Part shown: positions 16,049 through 23,866 of the stretch, piece by piece
How positions within the stretch are numbered: the stretch's first letter is position 1
Layout of the letters: each line of letters starts with the position of its first letter
Origin: Ornithomonoglobus_A sp045537455
GTDB lineage: Bacteria; Bacillota; Clostridia; UBA1381
NCBI GenBank assembly: GCA_045537455.1
Contig: JAZSPM010000082.1
Coordinates: 1 to 45,795 of the forward strand
Length of the DNA: 45,795 nt
Direction: 5' to 3'
The notes under the pieces: model-generated
The model's database searches: none
Told to the model about the DNA's origin: nothing
The model's input: the letters and a program-made list of their open reading frames with translations, nothing else
Program-made: the position numbers and the translations under genes

Positions 16049-17020
16049 ATGAATATTTATGATTTTGACAAAACAATATATCGCAGTGACTCAACGAAGG
16101 ATTTTTATTTTCATTGCTTAAAGCGGCATCCGAAAATCCTTTTAAGTGTTCCTGCAATGGCATGGGCATTCTTTTTATATTTTATAGGTATAAAAACAAA
16201 AACTCAGTTTAAGGAAAAGATGTACAGATTCCTGACCTATATTGACGATGTTGAAGCTGAGGTCGAAAAATTCTGGGACTTGCATCAGGACAATCTGAAA
16301 AATTATTATCATACAACAAAGCTTGAAGATGACATTGTCATCTCTGCTTCACCCGAATTTTTGCTAAAGCCAATCGCAAAGCGTCTTGGTTTTGGCAATC
16401 TTATCGCTTCAAGAGTTGATATGCATACAGGCAAATATACAGGCGAGAACTGTTGGGGTGAGGAAAAAGTAAAGCGACTCTACGACGAGCTTTCAATCTC
16501 CGAATGTGAAGCCTTTTATTCAGATTCACTGTCTGACACACCTCTTGCCAGTATTGCAAAGCAAGCGTATATTGTAAAAGGCGAGAAGCTTGTGGAATGG
16601 TCGGAATTTGAAAATGATAAAATAACAAAAATAAAAAAGATGTTTTTCTCCAAGGAATTTATTATGTTCCTTGCTGTGGGAGGAATAAACACAATAAACG
16701 GCGTGCTGTTTTCCATGCTTTACGGTATACTTATCCCAAACGCAAACCTTGCTTTTGCGGTCGGATATATAACCTCAACAGTTATATCATATCTGTTAAA
16801 CAGCTTCCTCACGTTCAGGGAACGGCTCGGAATAATGAAATATATAAAATTCTTCATATCATATATTCCAAACTTTATTATACAGAATATCGTGGTATTT
16901 GTTGTTTACAATATGCTTGAATTCCATAAGCTCATAGCATATGTTCTTGCTGCAGTAATCGGCGTACCCGTAACATTCATTCTCATGAAAATATTTGCAT
17001 TCAGAAAAAAAGACGGTTAA
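16049..17020 (+). CDS. HAD-IB phosphatase fused to GtrA-like membrane domain
   Basis: A 323-residue two-domain protein. Residues 1-185 are a HAD-IB phosphatase: D5-F-D7 nucleophile motif, S99-A-S motif II, K140 and D159/D163 motif (SDSLSDTPL), with one hydrophobic segment near 31-48 inside the cap. Residues 200-323 form a GtrA-type domain with four membrane helices; GtrA proteins are linked to flipping of polyprenyl-phosphate sugars and to wall teichoic acid or O-antigen decoration. The pairing suggests a phosphatase acting on a lipid-linked or phospholipid-like substrate. RBS AGGAG precedes the ATG. The cognate glycosyltransferase is not nearby. Confidence 0.85.
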   Translation: MNIYDFDKTIYRSDSTKDFYFHCLKRHPKILLSVPAMAWAFFLYFIGIKTKTQFKEKMYRFLTYIDDVEAEVEKFWDLHQDNLKNYYHTTKLEDDIVISASPEFLLKPIAKRLGFGNLIASRVDMHTGKYTGENCWGEEKVKRLYDELSISECEAFYSDSLSDTPLASIAKQAYIVKGEKLVEWSEFENDKITKIKKMFFSKEFIMFLAVGGINTINGVLFSMLYGILIPNANLAFAVGYITSTVISYLLNSFLTFRERLGIMKYIKFFISYIPNFIIQNIVVFVVYNMLEFHKLIAYVLAAVIGVPVTFILMKIFAFRKKDG

Positions 17021-17032
17021 ACCGTCTTTTTT
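17005..17032. terminator. bidirectional terminator between HAD-GtrA and nrdG
   Basis: Stem AGACGGTT / AACCGTCT (17011-17018 and 17020-17027) flanked by A-run and T-run on both sides; it overlaps the stop of the plus-strand gene and serves both converging operons. Confidence 0.85.
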
Positions 17033-17047
17033 AGTCTTATTTTTTCA

Positions 17048-17569
17048 TTATACGTAATGCAATACTGTATGACCTGTCGAAAGTGATTTTGGCACGTCTA
17101 TTATTCTTTGATTTGCCGAGCCTCTGAAGGTAAGCATTAAATCCTTTTCTTCTTCTATAAACGGCCCATCTACAAGGACATCTATCAATGACAGCAATTC
17201 ATCTGTAACCTCGCATCTTGCACGGCTCTCAGATAAAAGCTCCTTATCAAATAAATATCCACTGTATACCCATATATCCTTTGACGGGAATCTTTCTTTT
17301 ACACTTTTTATAAACGGAAGTAACGCACGCTGATTTTCAGGTTCAAACGGCTCTCCACCAAGCACCGACAATCCGGCTATAAATCTTGGCGAAAGTGCTT
17401 CCATTAATTCATCCTGAACATTTTCATCAAACGGATTTCCATAATTGAAATCCCATGCAATTTCATTAAAACAATTCTTACAGCGATGCGTACAGCCCGA
17501 CACAAAAAGTGACACTCTCACGCCGGGACCGTTCGCTATATCCGTCTTTTTTATCTCTGCGTAATTCAT
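17048..17569 (-). CDS. nrdG: anaerobic ribonucleotide reductase activating protein
   Basis: A 173-residue radical SAM protein. The 4Fe-4S ligands are C26, C30 and C33 (SGCTHRCKNCFN), followed by LGGEPFEPEN, the SAM-binding GGE motif. NrdG reduces S-adenosylmethionine to make the glycyl radical on NrdD. The start overlaps the nrdD stop by 4 bp (ATGA), giving coupled, stoichiometric synthesis. Length is normal for Firmicutes. Confidence 0.96.
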   Translation of the reverse strand: MNYAEIKKTDIANGPGVRVSLFVSGCTHRCKNCFNEIAWDFNYGNPFDENVQDELMEALSPRFIAGLSVLGGEPFEPENQRALLPFIKSVKERFPSKDIWVYSGYLFDKELLSESRARCEVTDELLSLIDVLVDGPFIEEEKDLMLTFRGSANQRIIDVPKSLSTGHTVLHYV

Positions 17570-19740
17570 AGGTGCATCACCCTATCCTGAATTTCCTGCG
17601 TTCTGCCCTGATTCCAGAACTGAGTTCCGATATATCCGCAGGTACGTCTTGCAACGTTCATCTTATCCTGATTACGGTTTGCACAGTTAGGGCATTCCCA
17701 TATAAGCTTACCGTGTTCATCCTTTACTATCTGAATCTCTCCGTTATATCCGCATACCTGACAGTAATCGCTCTTTGTATTAAGCTCTGCATACATGATA
17801 TTATCATATATATGCTTCATAACTGAAAGCACTGCATCAATATTATGCTTCATATCAGGAACTTCAACATAGCTGATAGCTCCGCCCGGAGATAACTCCT
17901 GGAATTTCGATTCTATCGAAAGCTTTGAGAATGCATCAATTTCTTCCGATACATGAACATGATAGCTGTTTGTTATATAGTTCTTATCTGTTACGCCCTC
18001 AATAACACCGAATCTCTTCTGAAGGCATTTTGCAAATTTATATGTGGTTGATTCCATAGGTGTGCCGTAAAGACTGAATGCAATATTTGATTCTTTTCTC
18101 CATCTTGCACACATATCGTTCAATTTCTGCATTACAGAAAGTGCAAACGGCATTGCAACAGGATCTGTGTGTGATTTACCTGTCATGTACTTTGTACACT
18201 CATACAAGCCTGCATATCCAAGTGAAATTGTTGAATAATTGCCGTATAACAGCTTGTCGATAGTCTCACCCTTTTTAAGTCTTGCCAACGCACCGTGCTG
18301 CCACAAAATCGGAGCAACATCTGACGGTGTACCCTTTAAACGCTCATGTCTGCACATAAGAGCCTTTCTGCAAAGCTCAAGACGTTCATCAAGAATATCC
18401 CAGAACTTCTCCATTACGCCGCCTGATGAACAAGCCACGTCAACAAGGTTGATTGTTACAACACCCTGATTGAAACGTCCGTAGAATTTAGGATTATTTT
18501 CTAAATCATGATAAACAGTCAGGAATGAACGGCAACCCATACAAGGATAGCAATAGCCCTCTTTATTCTGCTTCATAACCTTTTCGGAAATATAGTCAGG
18601 AACCATTCTCTTTGCAGTACACTCAGCCGCAAGCTTTGTGATGTGCCAATATTTACTGTCCTCATGAATATTATCTTCCTCAAGCACGTATATAAGCTTT
18701 GGGAATGCAGGTGTAATATAAACACCCTTTTCATTCTTGACGCCTAAAATTCTCTGCTTTAGCATTTCTTCTATGATAAGAGCAAGGTCGTCTCTTGTCT
18801 GACCTTCTTCAACCTCGTCAAGATACATAAACACCGTTACAAACGGAGCCTGACCGTTAGTTGTCATAAGAGTTATAACCTGATACTGAATCATCTGAAC
18901 ACCGCGCTGAATCTCTTCTCTTACACGCATTTCAGCAATTTCTTCTATCTTATCCTGATCTACAGGTATAGCTGCTGCTTCAAATTCACTTTTAACTATT
19001 TTTCTTAGCTTCTGTCTGCTTATATCAACAAACGGAGCAAGATGAGAAAGTGTGATACTCTGACCGCCGTACTGTGAGCTTGCAATCTGTGCTATACACT
19101 GAGTTGCAACATTACACGCAGTTGAAAAGCTCTTTGGCTTTTCTATCATTGTTTCGCTTATAACAGTTCCGTTCTGGAGCATATCCTCAAGATTTACAAG
19201 ACAGCAGTTATGCATATGCTGTGCAAAATAGTCTGAATCATGGAAATGTATAATTCCTGCTTCATGTGCCTTTACAATTTCCTGTGGAAGAAGTATACGG
19301 CGTGTAATATCCTTTGATACCTCACCTGCCATATAGTCTCTTTGAACGCTGTTAACAACAGGGTTCTTGTTTGAGTTTTCCTGCTTAACTTCTTCATTAT
19401 CACATTCGATAAGGCTAAGGATTCTGTCGTCAGTTGAGTTTGTCTTTCTGATAAGTGCTCTCTTATAACGGTATGTAACGTACGTTCTTGCAACTTCGAA
19501 CGCCTTTCTATCCATTATCTCGTCCTCTACCATATCTTGTATCTCTTCCACACTTACAGCATGACTCATATTAATACACTTGTCTGTTACTGTTGAAGAA
19601 ATTTCCTGTATCTGTTCCTTAGTCAGTCTGTCCTTCTCAGGAACCTCATTATTTGCTCTGTCTACAGCGGAAATAATCTTCGATATATCGAACATCGTCT
19701 CTACTCCGCTACGTTTGATAATCTTCATTTTTGGCTTCAT
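17566..19740 (-). CDS. nrdD: anaerobic (class III) ribonucleoside-triphosphate reductase
   Basis: A 724-residue enzyme that makes dNTPs without oxygen. An ATP-cone allosteric domain occupies about 1-95 (KIIKRSGVETMFDISKI). The catalytic barrel follows, and the C-terminus has two CxxC pairs (CQVCG, CPNCANRN) forming the zinc site, then the glycyl radical loop RTCGYIG with the radical glycine near residue 702. GGAG precedes the ATG. Upstream lie a consensus promoter and two NrdR-like boxes, so repression by NrdR is likely. nrdR itself is not in the window. Aerobic reductases are absent here, consistent with an anaerobe. Confidence 0.97.
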   Translation of the reverse strand: MKPKMKIIKRSGVETMFDISKIISAVDRANNEVPEKDRLTKEQIQEISSTVTDKCINMSHAVSVEEIQDMVEDEIMDRKAFEVARTYVTYRYKRALIRKTNSTDDRILSLIECDNEEVKQENSNKNPVVNSVQRDYMAGEVSKDITRRILLPQEIVKAHEAGIIHFHDSDYFAQHMHNCCLVNLEDMLQNGTVISETMIEKPKSFSTACNVATQCIAQIASSQYGGQSITLSHLAPFVDISRQKLRKIVKSEFEAAAIPVDQDKIEEIAEMRVREEIQRGVQMIQYQVITLMTTNGQAPFVTVFMYLDEVEEGQTRDDLALIIEEMLKQRILGVKNEKGVYITPAFPKLIYVLEEDNIHEDSKYWHITKLAAECTAKRMVPDYISEKVMKQNKEGYCYPCMGCRSFLTVYHDLENNPKFYGRFNQGVVTINLVDVACSSGGVMEKFWDILDERLELCRKALMCRHERLKGTPSDVAPILWQHGALARLKKGETIDKLLYGNYSTISLGYAGLYECTKYMTGKSHTDPVAMPFALSVMQKLNDMCARWRKESNIAFSLYGTPMESTTYKFAKCLQKRFGVIEGVTDKNYITNSYHVHVSEEIDAFSKLSIESKFQELSPGGAISYVEVPDMKHNIDAVLSVMKHIYDNIMYAELNTKSDYCQVCGYNGEIQIVKDEHGKLIWECPNCANRNQDKMNVARRTCGYIGTQFWNQGRTQEIQDRVMHL

Positions 19741-19833
19741 AATAGCTTTCTCCTTTCACCAAATTCCTATATTATATATACACAAAATTCGTTTACGCAC
19801 AAGATTGATGTGTGTTGACCTGTAAAATATTGT

Positions 19834-19849
19834 CAACCAAATATTGTAC
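19834..19849 (-). promoter_or_regulatory. distal NrdR-like box
   Basis: On the minus strand GTACAATATTTGGTTG matches about 10 of 16 positions of the palindromic NrdR consensus (ACACAATATATTGTGT). Its centre is 32 bp, three helical turns, from the second box, the spacing usual for NrdR pairs. Confidence 0.55.
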
Positions 19850-19865
19850 CGCTTTTTCAGTTAAG

Positions 19866-19881
19866 CAACTATATCTTGTGT
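19866..19881 (-). promoter_or_regulatory. proximal NrdR-like box
   Basis: On the minus strand ACACAAGATATAGTTG matches about 13 of 16 consensus NrdR positions. It lies about 10 bp after the -10 element, over the expected transcription start, where NrdR binding would block RNA polymerase. Confidence 0.65.
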
Positions 19882-19890
19882 GCATTATCT

Positions 19891-19919
19891 ACTATACTAT
19901 TATTTGCCATAAAAGTCAA
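19891..19919 (-). promoter_or_regulatory. sigma-A promoter of nrdDG
   Basis: TTGACT (19914-19919), 17 bp, TATAGT (19891-19896) on the minus strand, giving a leader of about 145 nt before nrdD. The non-coding stretch 19741-20047 holds this promoter, the two NrdR-like boxes, a GTTGAC/GTCAAC inverted repeat (19813-19836) and the azlD terminator. Confidence 0.75.
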
Positions 19920-20025
19920 GGGTAATTATGTACAAATAGATATGTGAATTTTCTACAACTTTTCTACGTTAAATTTGTGTAACAATTATTACACCGATTG
20001 AAAAATACTTGTTACCGTTTTGTAT

Positions 20026-20057
20026 AAAAAAAGAGATTTTGTAACATTTACAAAATC
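20026..20057 (-). terminator. intrinsic terminator of azlD
   Basis: Perfect 10-bp stem GATTTTGTAA / TTACAAAATC with a 3-nt loop, overlapping the azlD stop codon and followed on the minus strand by TCTTTTTTT. Confidence 0.8.
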
Positions 20058-20359
20058 CCGATTATAACCTCTGTCAAAAGCACCGCAACACACGCAAATG
20101 CCGCGACTTTTACAAGACTTTTTTCAAAATACGCCGCAATCAGCGCCGCAATAAATCCAATAATTGCCGAAATTTTAAACGAAGTCGAGTAAAAAATCGC
20201 CGGAATTGTCATAACGCTTAACACTGTATATGGTATGTAGTGTAAAAATGACAAAATAAATTTGTTTTGTATCTTTTTCTTTACAAGCACCAACGGAAGC
20301 ATTCGAATCAGGTATGTTACCCCCGCCATGACGAGTAAATATATATAGAAGTTTTTCAT
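20048..20359 (-). CDS. azlD: AzlD-type branched-chain amino acid transport subunit
   Basis: A 103-residue hydrophobic protein with about four membrane segments and the AzlD pattern: VTYLIRMLPLVL near the start and FLHYIPYTVLSVMTIPAIF in the middle. AzlD is the small partner of AzlC; the pair exports branched-chain amino acids (azaleucine resistance in Bacillus). It lies 137 bp after azlC, unusually far for this pair, which normally overlap, and the gap holds a long inverted repeat. Reads into a terminator overlapping its own stop. Confidence 0.88.
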   Translation of the reverse strand: MKNFYIYLLVMAGVTYLIRMLPLVLVKKKIQNKFILSFLHYIPYTVLSVMTIPAIFYSTSFKISAIIGFIAALIAAYFEKSLVKVAAFACVAVLLTEVIIGIL

Positions 20360-20404
20360 GATTTTCTCCCCTTAAAAATATATAAACTGTATCAGCAGTT
20401 CCTC

Positions 20405-20482
20405 AAAAGCATTTCAAATTACTTAAAAATTTCGATATTACGTTGCATACGAAATTTTTAAAATGTAATTTTCAAAGCTTTT
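20405..20482. repeat. long imperfect inverted repeat between azlC and azlD
   Basis: Arms of about 30-33 nt (20405-20434 and 20450-20482) with a perfect 12-bp inner stem TTAAAAATTTCG / CGAAATTTTTAA around a 15-nt loop. No T-run follows on the minus strand, so it is not a standard terminator. It could be an mRNA processing or stability structure or a decayed miniature element. Confidence 0.7.
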
Positions 20483-20496
20483 GGATGACTTGCCTT

Positions 20497-21198
20497 TCAC
20501 GTTTGTTCACTAACAGGAGCTACTACTGCGAATACCGCACTCGCAATCACTGCACAAATTATAATAACAAATCCACCCGGTACATTGCTCAGGCCTGGAA
20601 TATATTTAAACATACAACTAAGCACAATCGCAAAAAGCACACACATCAATGTCGGTCTGCTCTTTTTTGTTTCGGGAACCACAATCGCCACGAACATTCC
20701 GTATATTGCAATTCCAAGTGCCGAGGTTACTATTGACGGCAAAATATTTCCTGCCGCCGCACCGAGGAGAGTTCCCAAGCTCCAGCCTATGTACGGAGTT
20801 AATATCAAACCGTATAAATATCTACGTCCGACATTTACTATCTGTCCCATTGCAACCGCAAAAACCTCGTCCGTATTTACAAACGAAATAATAAATCTAT
20901 CTATCATTCTTACGCTCGTTCCAAGCCGCTGCGACAGCGACACTGACATCAATGCATATCTTAAATTTATTATAAGCTGTGTTGCGGCAAGCTCTATGAG
21001 TGTTCCTCCGCTTACGATTATCGGAACCGCTGCAAGCTGTCCTGCCGAGGTTACGTTCGTCATTGAAATCAATAAAGCTTCCATAATAGAGAGTCCGCTG
21101 TCAATCGAAAATATCCCGAACGCAAACGCAACCGACAAATAACCTATACAAATAGGAAGCCCATCTATAAGTCCTTTTCTAAAACTGTTTCTTTCCAT
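20497..21198 (-). CDS. azlC: AzlC-type branched-chain amino acid transport protein
   Basis: A 233-residue membrane protein with about seven to eight helices. The family start FRKGLIDGLPICIGYLSVAFAFGI and the conserved segments SMTNVTSAGQLAA and LINLRYALMSVSLS are present. AzlC is the large subunit of the AzlCD exporter. RBS GAGGA precedes the ATG. It follows the histidine phosphatase by 83 bp; that gap contains an 8-bp hairpin at 21225-21248 and no convincing promoter, so azlC may be read from the phosphatase promoter. Confidence 0.92.
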   Translation of the reverse strand: MERNSFRKGLIDGLPICIGYLSVAFAFGIFSIDSGLSIMEALLISMTNVTSAGQLAAVPIIVSGGTLIELAATQLIINLRYALMSVSLSQRLGTSVRMIDRFIISFVNTDEVFAVAMGQIVNVGRRYLYGLILTPYIGWSLGTLLGAAAGNILPSIVTSALGIAIYGMFVAIVVPETKKSRPTLMCVLFAIVLSCMFKYIPGLSNVPGGFVIIICAVIASAVFAVVAPVSEQT

Positions 21199-21224
21199 AT
21201 TAATCCTCTTAATTTATACTTGTA

Positions 21225-21248
21225 TGAAAACCTAAACAGCGGTTTTCA
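21225..21248 (-). repeat. hairpin in the azlC leader
   Basis: Perfect 8-bp arms TGAAAACC / GGTTTTCA with an 8-nt loop, 27 bp upstream of azlC. It overlaps a five-codon reading frame (MKTAV, minus strand) that is preceded by GGAG. No T-run follows. Confidence 0.4.
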
Positions 21249-21281
21249 TTTTATGTATGCTCCTTCATTGTATGTTCTCAA

Positions 21282-21989
21282 TTAAAATCTGATTTCATTA
21301 TTATAATTAGTAGGAAGTCCTTCCTTATATATATGAGAATCAGATGACAAGGTCATAACTCTCGGAATTGCAAATCCGTTTTCTTCTTTAAATTCAATCG
21401 CAGTCATCCCTGAATGACACATATCAAAATGAGTTGTGAACATCGGATATGGAATATCAAGCAATGTACTTAAAAATGCCAGCCCGAAGCCCTGATGTGC
21501 AAAAAGTGCAATTCTTTCATCATTAGGCTTTATAACCTTATACTTGCCTGTACCCCTGATATGCTCATATCCAAGAGATAAAAACAGCTTATCTGTTTCA
21601 TTATAAATTCTTTCAACGCCTGCTTTATACTGTGTAAACTTCGGATGCTCATACCATTTTGTACCAAGCGAAATAACCTCAGGCTCGGTAAAAAGCTTTC
21701 TTGTTTCATCATCATGGAAAAGCCATTTTTGTACTCCGTCTCTGACTACTGTAAGCTCCTCCCATACATGACCTTCATTACAAAAATCCAAAAGCTCCGC
21801 TTCCTTTTTTAAAAGCTCGCACGTCGGCTTTGAAGTAAGAATTGCCCTGTTTGATGTTGACGCATATATTTTATCAACTCCATAAAGTGCAAGACGCTTT
21901 CCTACGGCCTCTGCCTGTCTTTCTCCCAAAGGCGTCAGTGAATCGGGGTTGTATATCGGGTCTCCGTGACGTACATAGAAAAATATCAT
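21282..21989 (-). CDS. histidine phosphatase family protein (phosphoglycerate mutase-like)
   Basis: A 235-residue member of histidine phosphatase clade 1. The phosphorylated histidine lies in the N-terminal VRHGDP motif (H8); TPLGERQAEAVGKRL follows. The second catalytic histidine is in ALFAHQGFGLAFL near residue 170. The substrate is unknown; a change from the usual RHG-E/Q-T to RHGDP is common in uncharacterised members. GGAGG precedes the ATG and an extended -10 promoter lies 40-70 bp upstream. Confidence 0.85.
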   Translation of the reverse strand: MIFFYVRHGDPIYNPDSLTPLGERQAEAVGKRLALYGVDKIYASTSNRAILTSKPTCELLKKEAELLDFCNEGHVWEELTVVRDGVQKWLFHDDETRKLFTEPEVISLGTKWYEHPKFTQYKAGVERIYNETDKLFLSLGYEHIRGTGKYKVIKPNDERIALFAHQGFGLAFLSTLLDIPYPMFTTHFDMCHSGMTAIEFKEENGFAIPRVMTLSSDSHIYKEGLPTNYNNEIRF

Positions 21990-22034
21990 TTTTGTATCCT
22001 CCGCTAATACTTCATTTATTTACAATGTAACTGC

Positions 22035-22063
22035 ATTATATCACACCTTGCCAAATAATGCAA
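22035..22063 (-). promoter_or_regulatory. extended -10 promoter of the histidine phosphatase
   Basis: TATAAT (22035-22040) preceded by TGA, with a weak -35 TTGCAT (22058-22063) at 17 bp, minus strand. Confidence 0.6.
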
Positions 22064-22124
22064 TATCTGTACACGACATAAATCAAAAAATAATGTCTAA
22101 TCAGTAAAAATCTTGATTTTACTA

Positions 22125-22153
22125 TTGACTTATATAGTTTTATAATTTATAAT
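22125..22153 (+). promoter_or_regulatory. sigma-A promoter of the CocE/NonD hydrolase
   Basis: TTGACT (22125-22130), 17 bp, TATAAT (22148-22153), about 38 bp before the ATG at 22191, which has GGAGGA upstream. Confidence 0.75.
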
Positions 22154-22190
22154 TAACACTATCAAGCACACGTTATAGGAGGATAAGCAC

Positions 22191-23723
22191 ATGATTATAA
22201 AAAAAGATTATTTTACTATGTCTGACGGCATACGCTTATATACATTAATAATACTACCTGAGGAAAATAAAAAATTTCCCGTTGTTTTTATCCGCACTCC
22301 TTACGAAAGCAAGCGAGACAGAGCTCCGTATCTTACAAAAAAATTCAATCTCGATTTATTTACACAAAACGGCTACGCCGTAGTATTACAGCACACACGC
22401 GGAATGGGCGGAAGCGAAGGTGACTGTCACCCTTATGATGAATGCTCCGACGGACTTGACAGTCTTGAAATCATACGTACTCTTCCCTTTTATAACGGTG
22501 AGATTTATCTGACAGGCGGAAGCTATCTTTCCACCGTTCATTTGTGTTATCTGGGCTCAAAGCCTCATGATGTCAAAGCCGCCGCACTGAATATTCAGAC
22601 GGACAGAATGTATTTTAGAAATTACAGAAACGGCTGTTGTTACAATTTTTGCAATCTTAATTGGTGGGCTAAAGATATGCTCAAAAACCGATACCCTGAG
22701 CAGTCACCTGTAAATGAAGCCTTATACAGACCATATTATAAAATCATGGAACGAATTGTCGGTGAGGATGTTCCTGAATATACAGGTATGCTTCTGAACG
22801 ATACATATAACGATTTCTGGAAAGACGACCCAAGAACTGATGTAATTGAAAATCTGACAATTCCCGTGCTGTTTACCGAAGGCTGGTATGACTTTTACAT
22901 CGACGGTATGTTCTCTATGTGGGAAAGACTGCACGAAAAATCAAATTCAGCTTTTATTGTCGGGCCATGGGGACACGCAACAGCTACATATGACGAAACT
23001 GATTATCCTCTTGAAAACGGTAATATTCCTACCGATTATATAGTAAATTTCTTTAACAGTGTAAGAGATAATACTCAATACAAGGATTTTAAACTCGGCA
23101 AGGTTAATTACTATTCAATAGGCGGCGATTTCTGGACGACGGATAAATCAGAAATAAATTACAGAAAGCTATATTTTAACAATGACGGCACGCTTTCAAA
23201 GGAACACACAGTAAGTGGCGAGCAAAGCTACAGCTTTAACCCTGACAAGCCTTTGAATTATTTTAAGTTCGGCAATATTTTTAAAGCCGAACAAAAAAAT
23301 AATGACTGTGAAATTTTATCATTTATTTCACAGCCATGTTCAGAAGATATAAACTTCTACGGAAAAATTCAATGGCATACAAAAGTCAAAACCGACTGCG
23401 ATGATACTGCTTTCTTTATGCGTGTATATTTCATCGAAAACGGTGAAGCATACAACCTTACCGAAACAATAACGTCGCTTTCCCATGTAAACAAAAACTA
23501 TACTGCGGGCGAAGAATGTCTGATTGATATTCTAACGCCGCCAATCGCTTTTACGTTAAAAAAGGGATGCTCTTTAAGAGTAGACATATCATCGCACAGC
23601 GACATTTATGTTCCGCACTCAAACGTAAAAGGACATTGGGCTAAGGTTACAGAATCAAAAATCGCAAAAAATACAATTATATGCGACGATGATTCATATA
23701 TCGTATTGCCGGTTTGTGAGTAA
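22191..23723 (+). CDS. CocE/NonD-family alpha/beta hydrolase (X-Pro dipeptidyl-peptidase-like)
   Basis: A 510-residue cytoplasmic hydrolase. The alpha/beta domain (about 1-270) carries the probable triad S111 (TGGSYLST), D234 (GWYDFYIDG) and H262 (GPWGHAT), plus the oxyanion-region motif LQHTRGMGGSEG. The C-terminal half is the jelly-roll domain of X-Pro dipeptidyl-peptidases (LTETITSLSH, LRVDISSHSDIYVPHSN). The family includes acyl esterases, amidases and proline-specific peptidases; which bond is cut here is unknown. No signal peptide. It stands alone with its own promoter. Confidence 0.85.
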   Translation: MIIKKDYFTMSDGIRLYTLIILPEENKKFPVVFIRTPYESKRDRAPYLTKKFNLDLFTQNGYAVVLQHTRGMGGSEGDCHPYDECSDGLDSLEIIRTLPFYNGEIYLTGGSYLSTVHLCYLGSKPHDVKAAALNIQTDRMYFRNYRNGCCYNFCNLNWWAKDMLKNRYPEQSPVNEALYRPYYKIMERIVGEDVPEYTGMLLNDTYNDFWKDDPRTDVIENLTIPVLFTEGWYDFYIDGMFSMWERLHEKSNSAFIVGPWGHATATYDETDYPLENGNIPTDYIVNFFNSVRDNTQYKDFKLGKVNYYSIGGDFWTTDKSEINYRKLYFNNDGTLSKEHTVSGEQSYSFNPDKPLNYFKFGNIFKAEQKNNDCEILSFISQPCSEDINFYGKIQWHTKVKTDCDDTAFFMRVYFIENGEAYNLTETITSLSHVNKNYTAGEECLIDILTPPIAFTLKKGCSLRVDISSHSDIYVPHSNVKGHWAKVTESKIAKNTIICDDDSYIVLPVCE

Positions 23724-23778
23724 CGTAAAACAGATTGAAAATGTATATGCTTGATGAAGCTGTCGGGAGAAAAATATT

Positions 23779-23844
23779 ATGAATAATCAATTTGATGAAA
23801 TTTTCTGCGGTATATCCGTAAAAACTATAAATGCATATAATTAA
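23779..23844 (+). other. possible 21-codon small ORF
   Basis: Reads MNNQFDEIFCGISVKTINAYN, with GGGAG about 9 nt upstream of its ATG, in the 143-bp gap before mscS. It resembles nothing I recognise and could be chance or a gene remnant. Confidence 0.2.
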
Positions 23845-23866
23845 TATTTAAAGGAGGAATTAAGCT

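Noticed and set aside
19813..19836. GTTGAC / GTCAAC inverted repeat upstream of nrdD as a separate operator
   Set aside because: Only 6-bp arms with a 12-nt gap, partly overlapping the distal NrdR-like box; too weak to claim alone.
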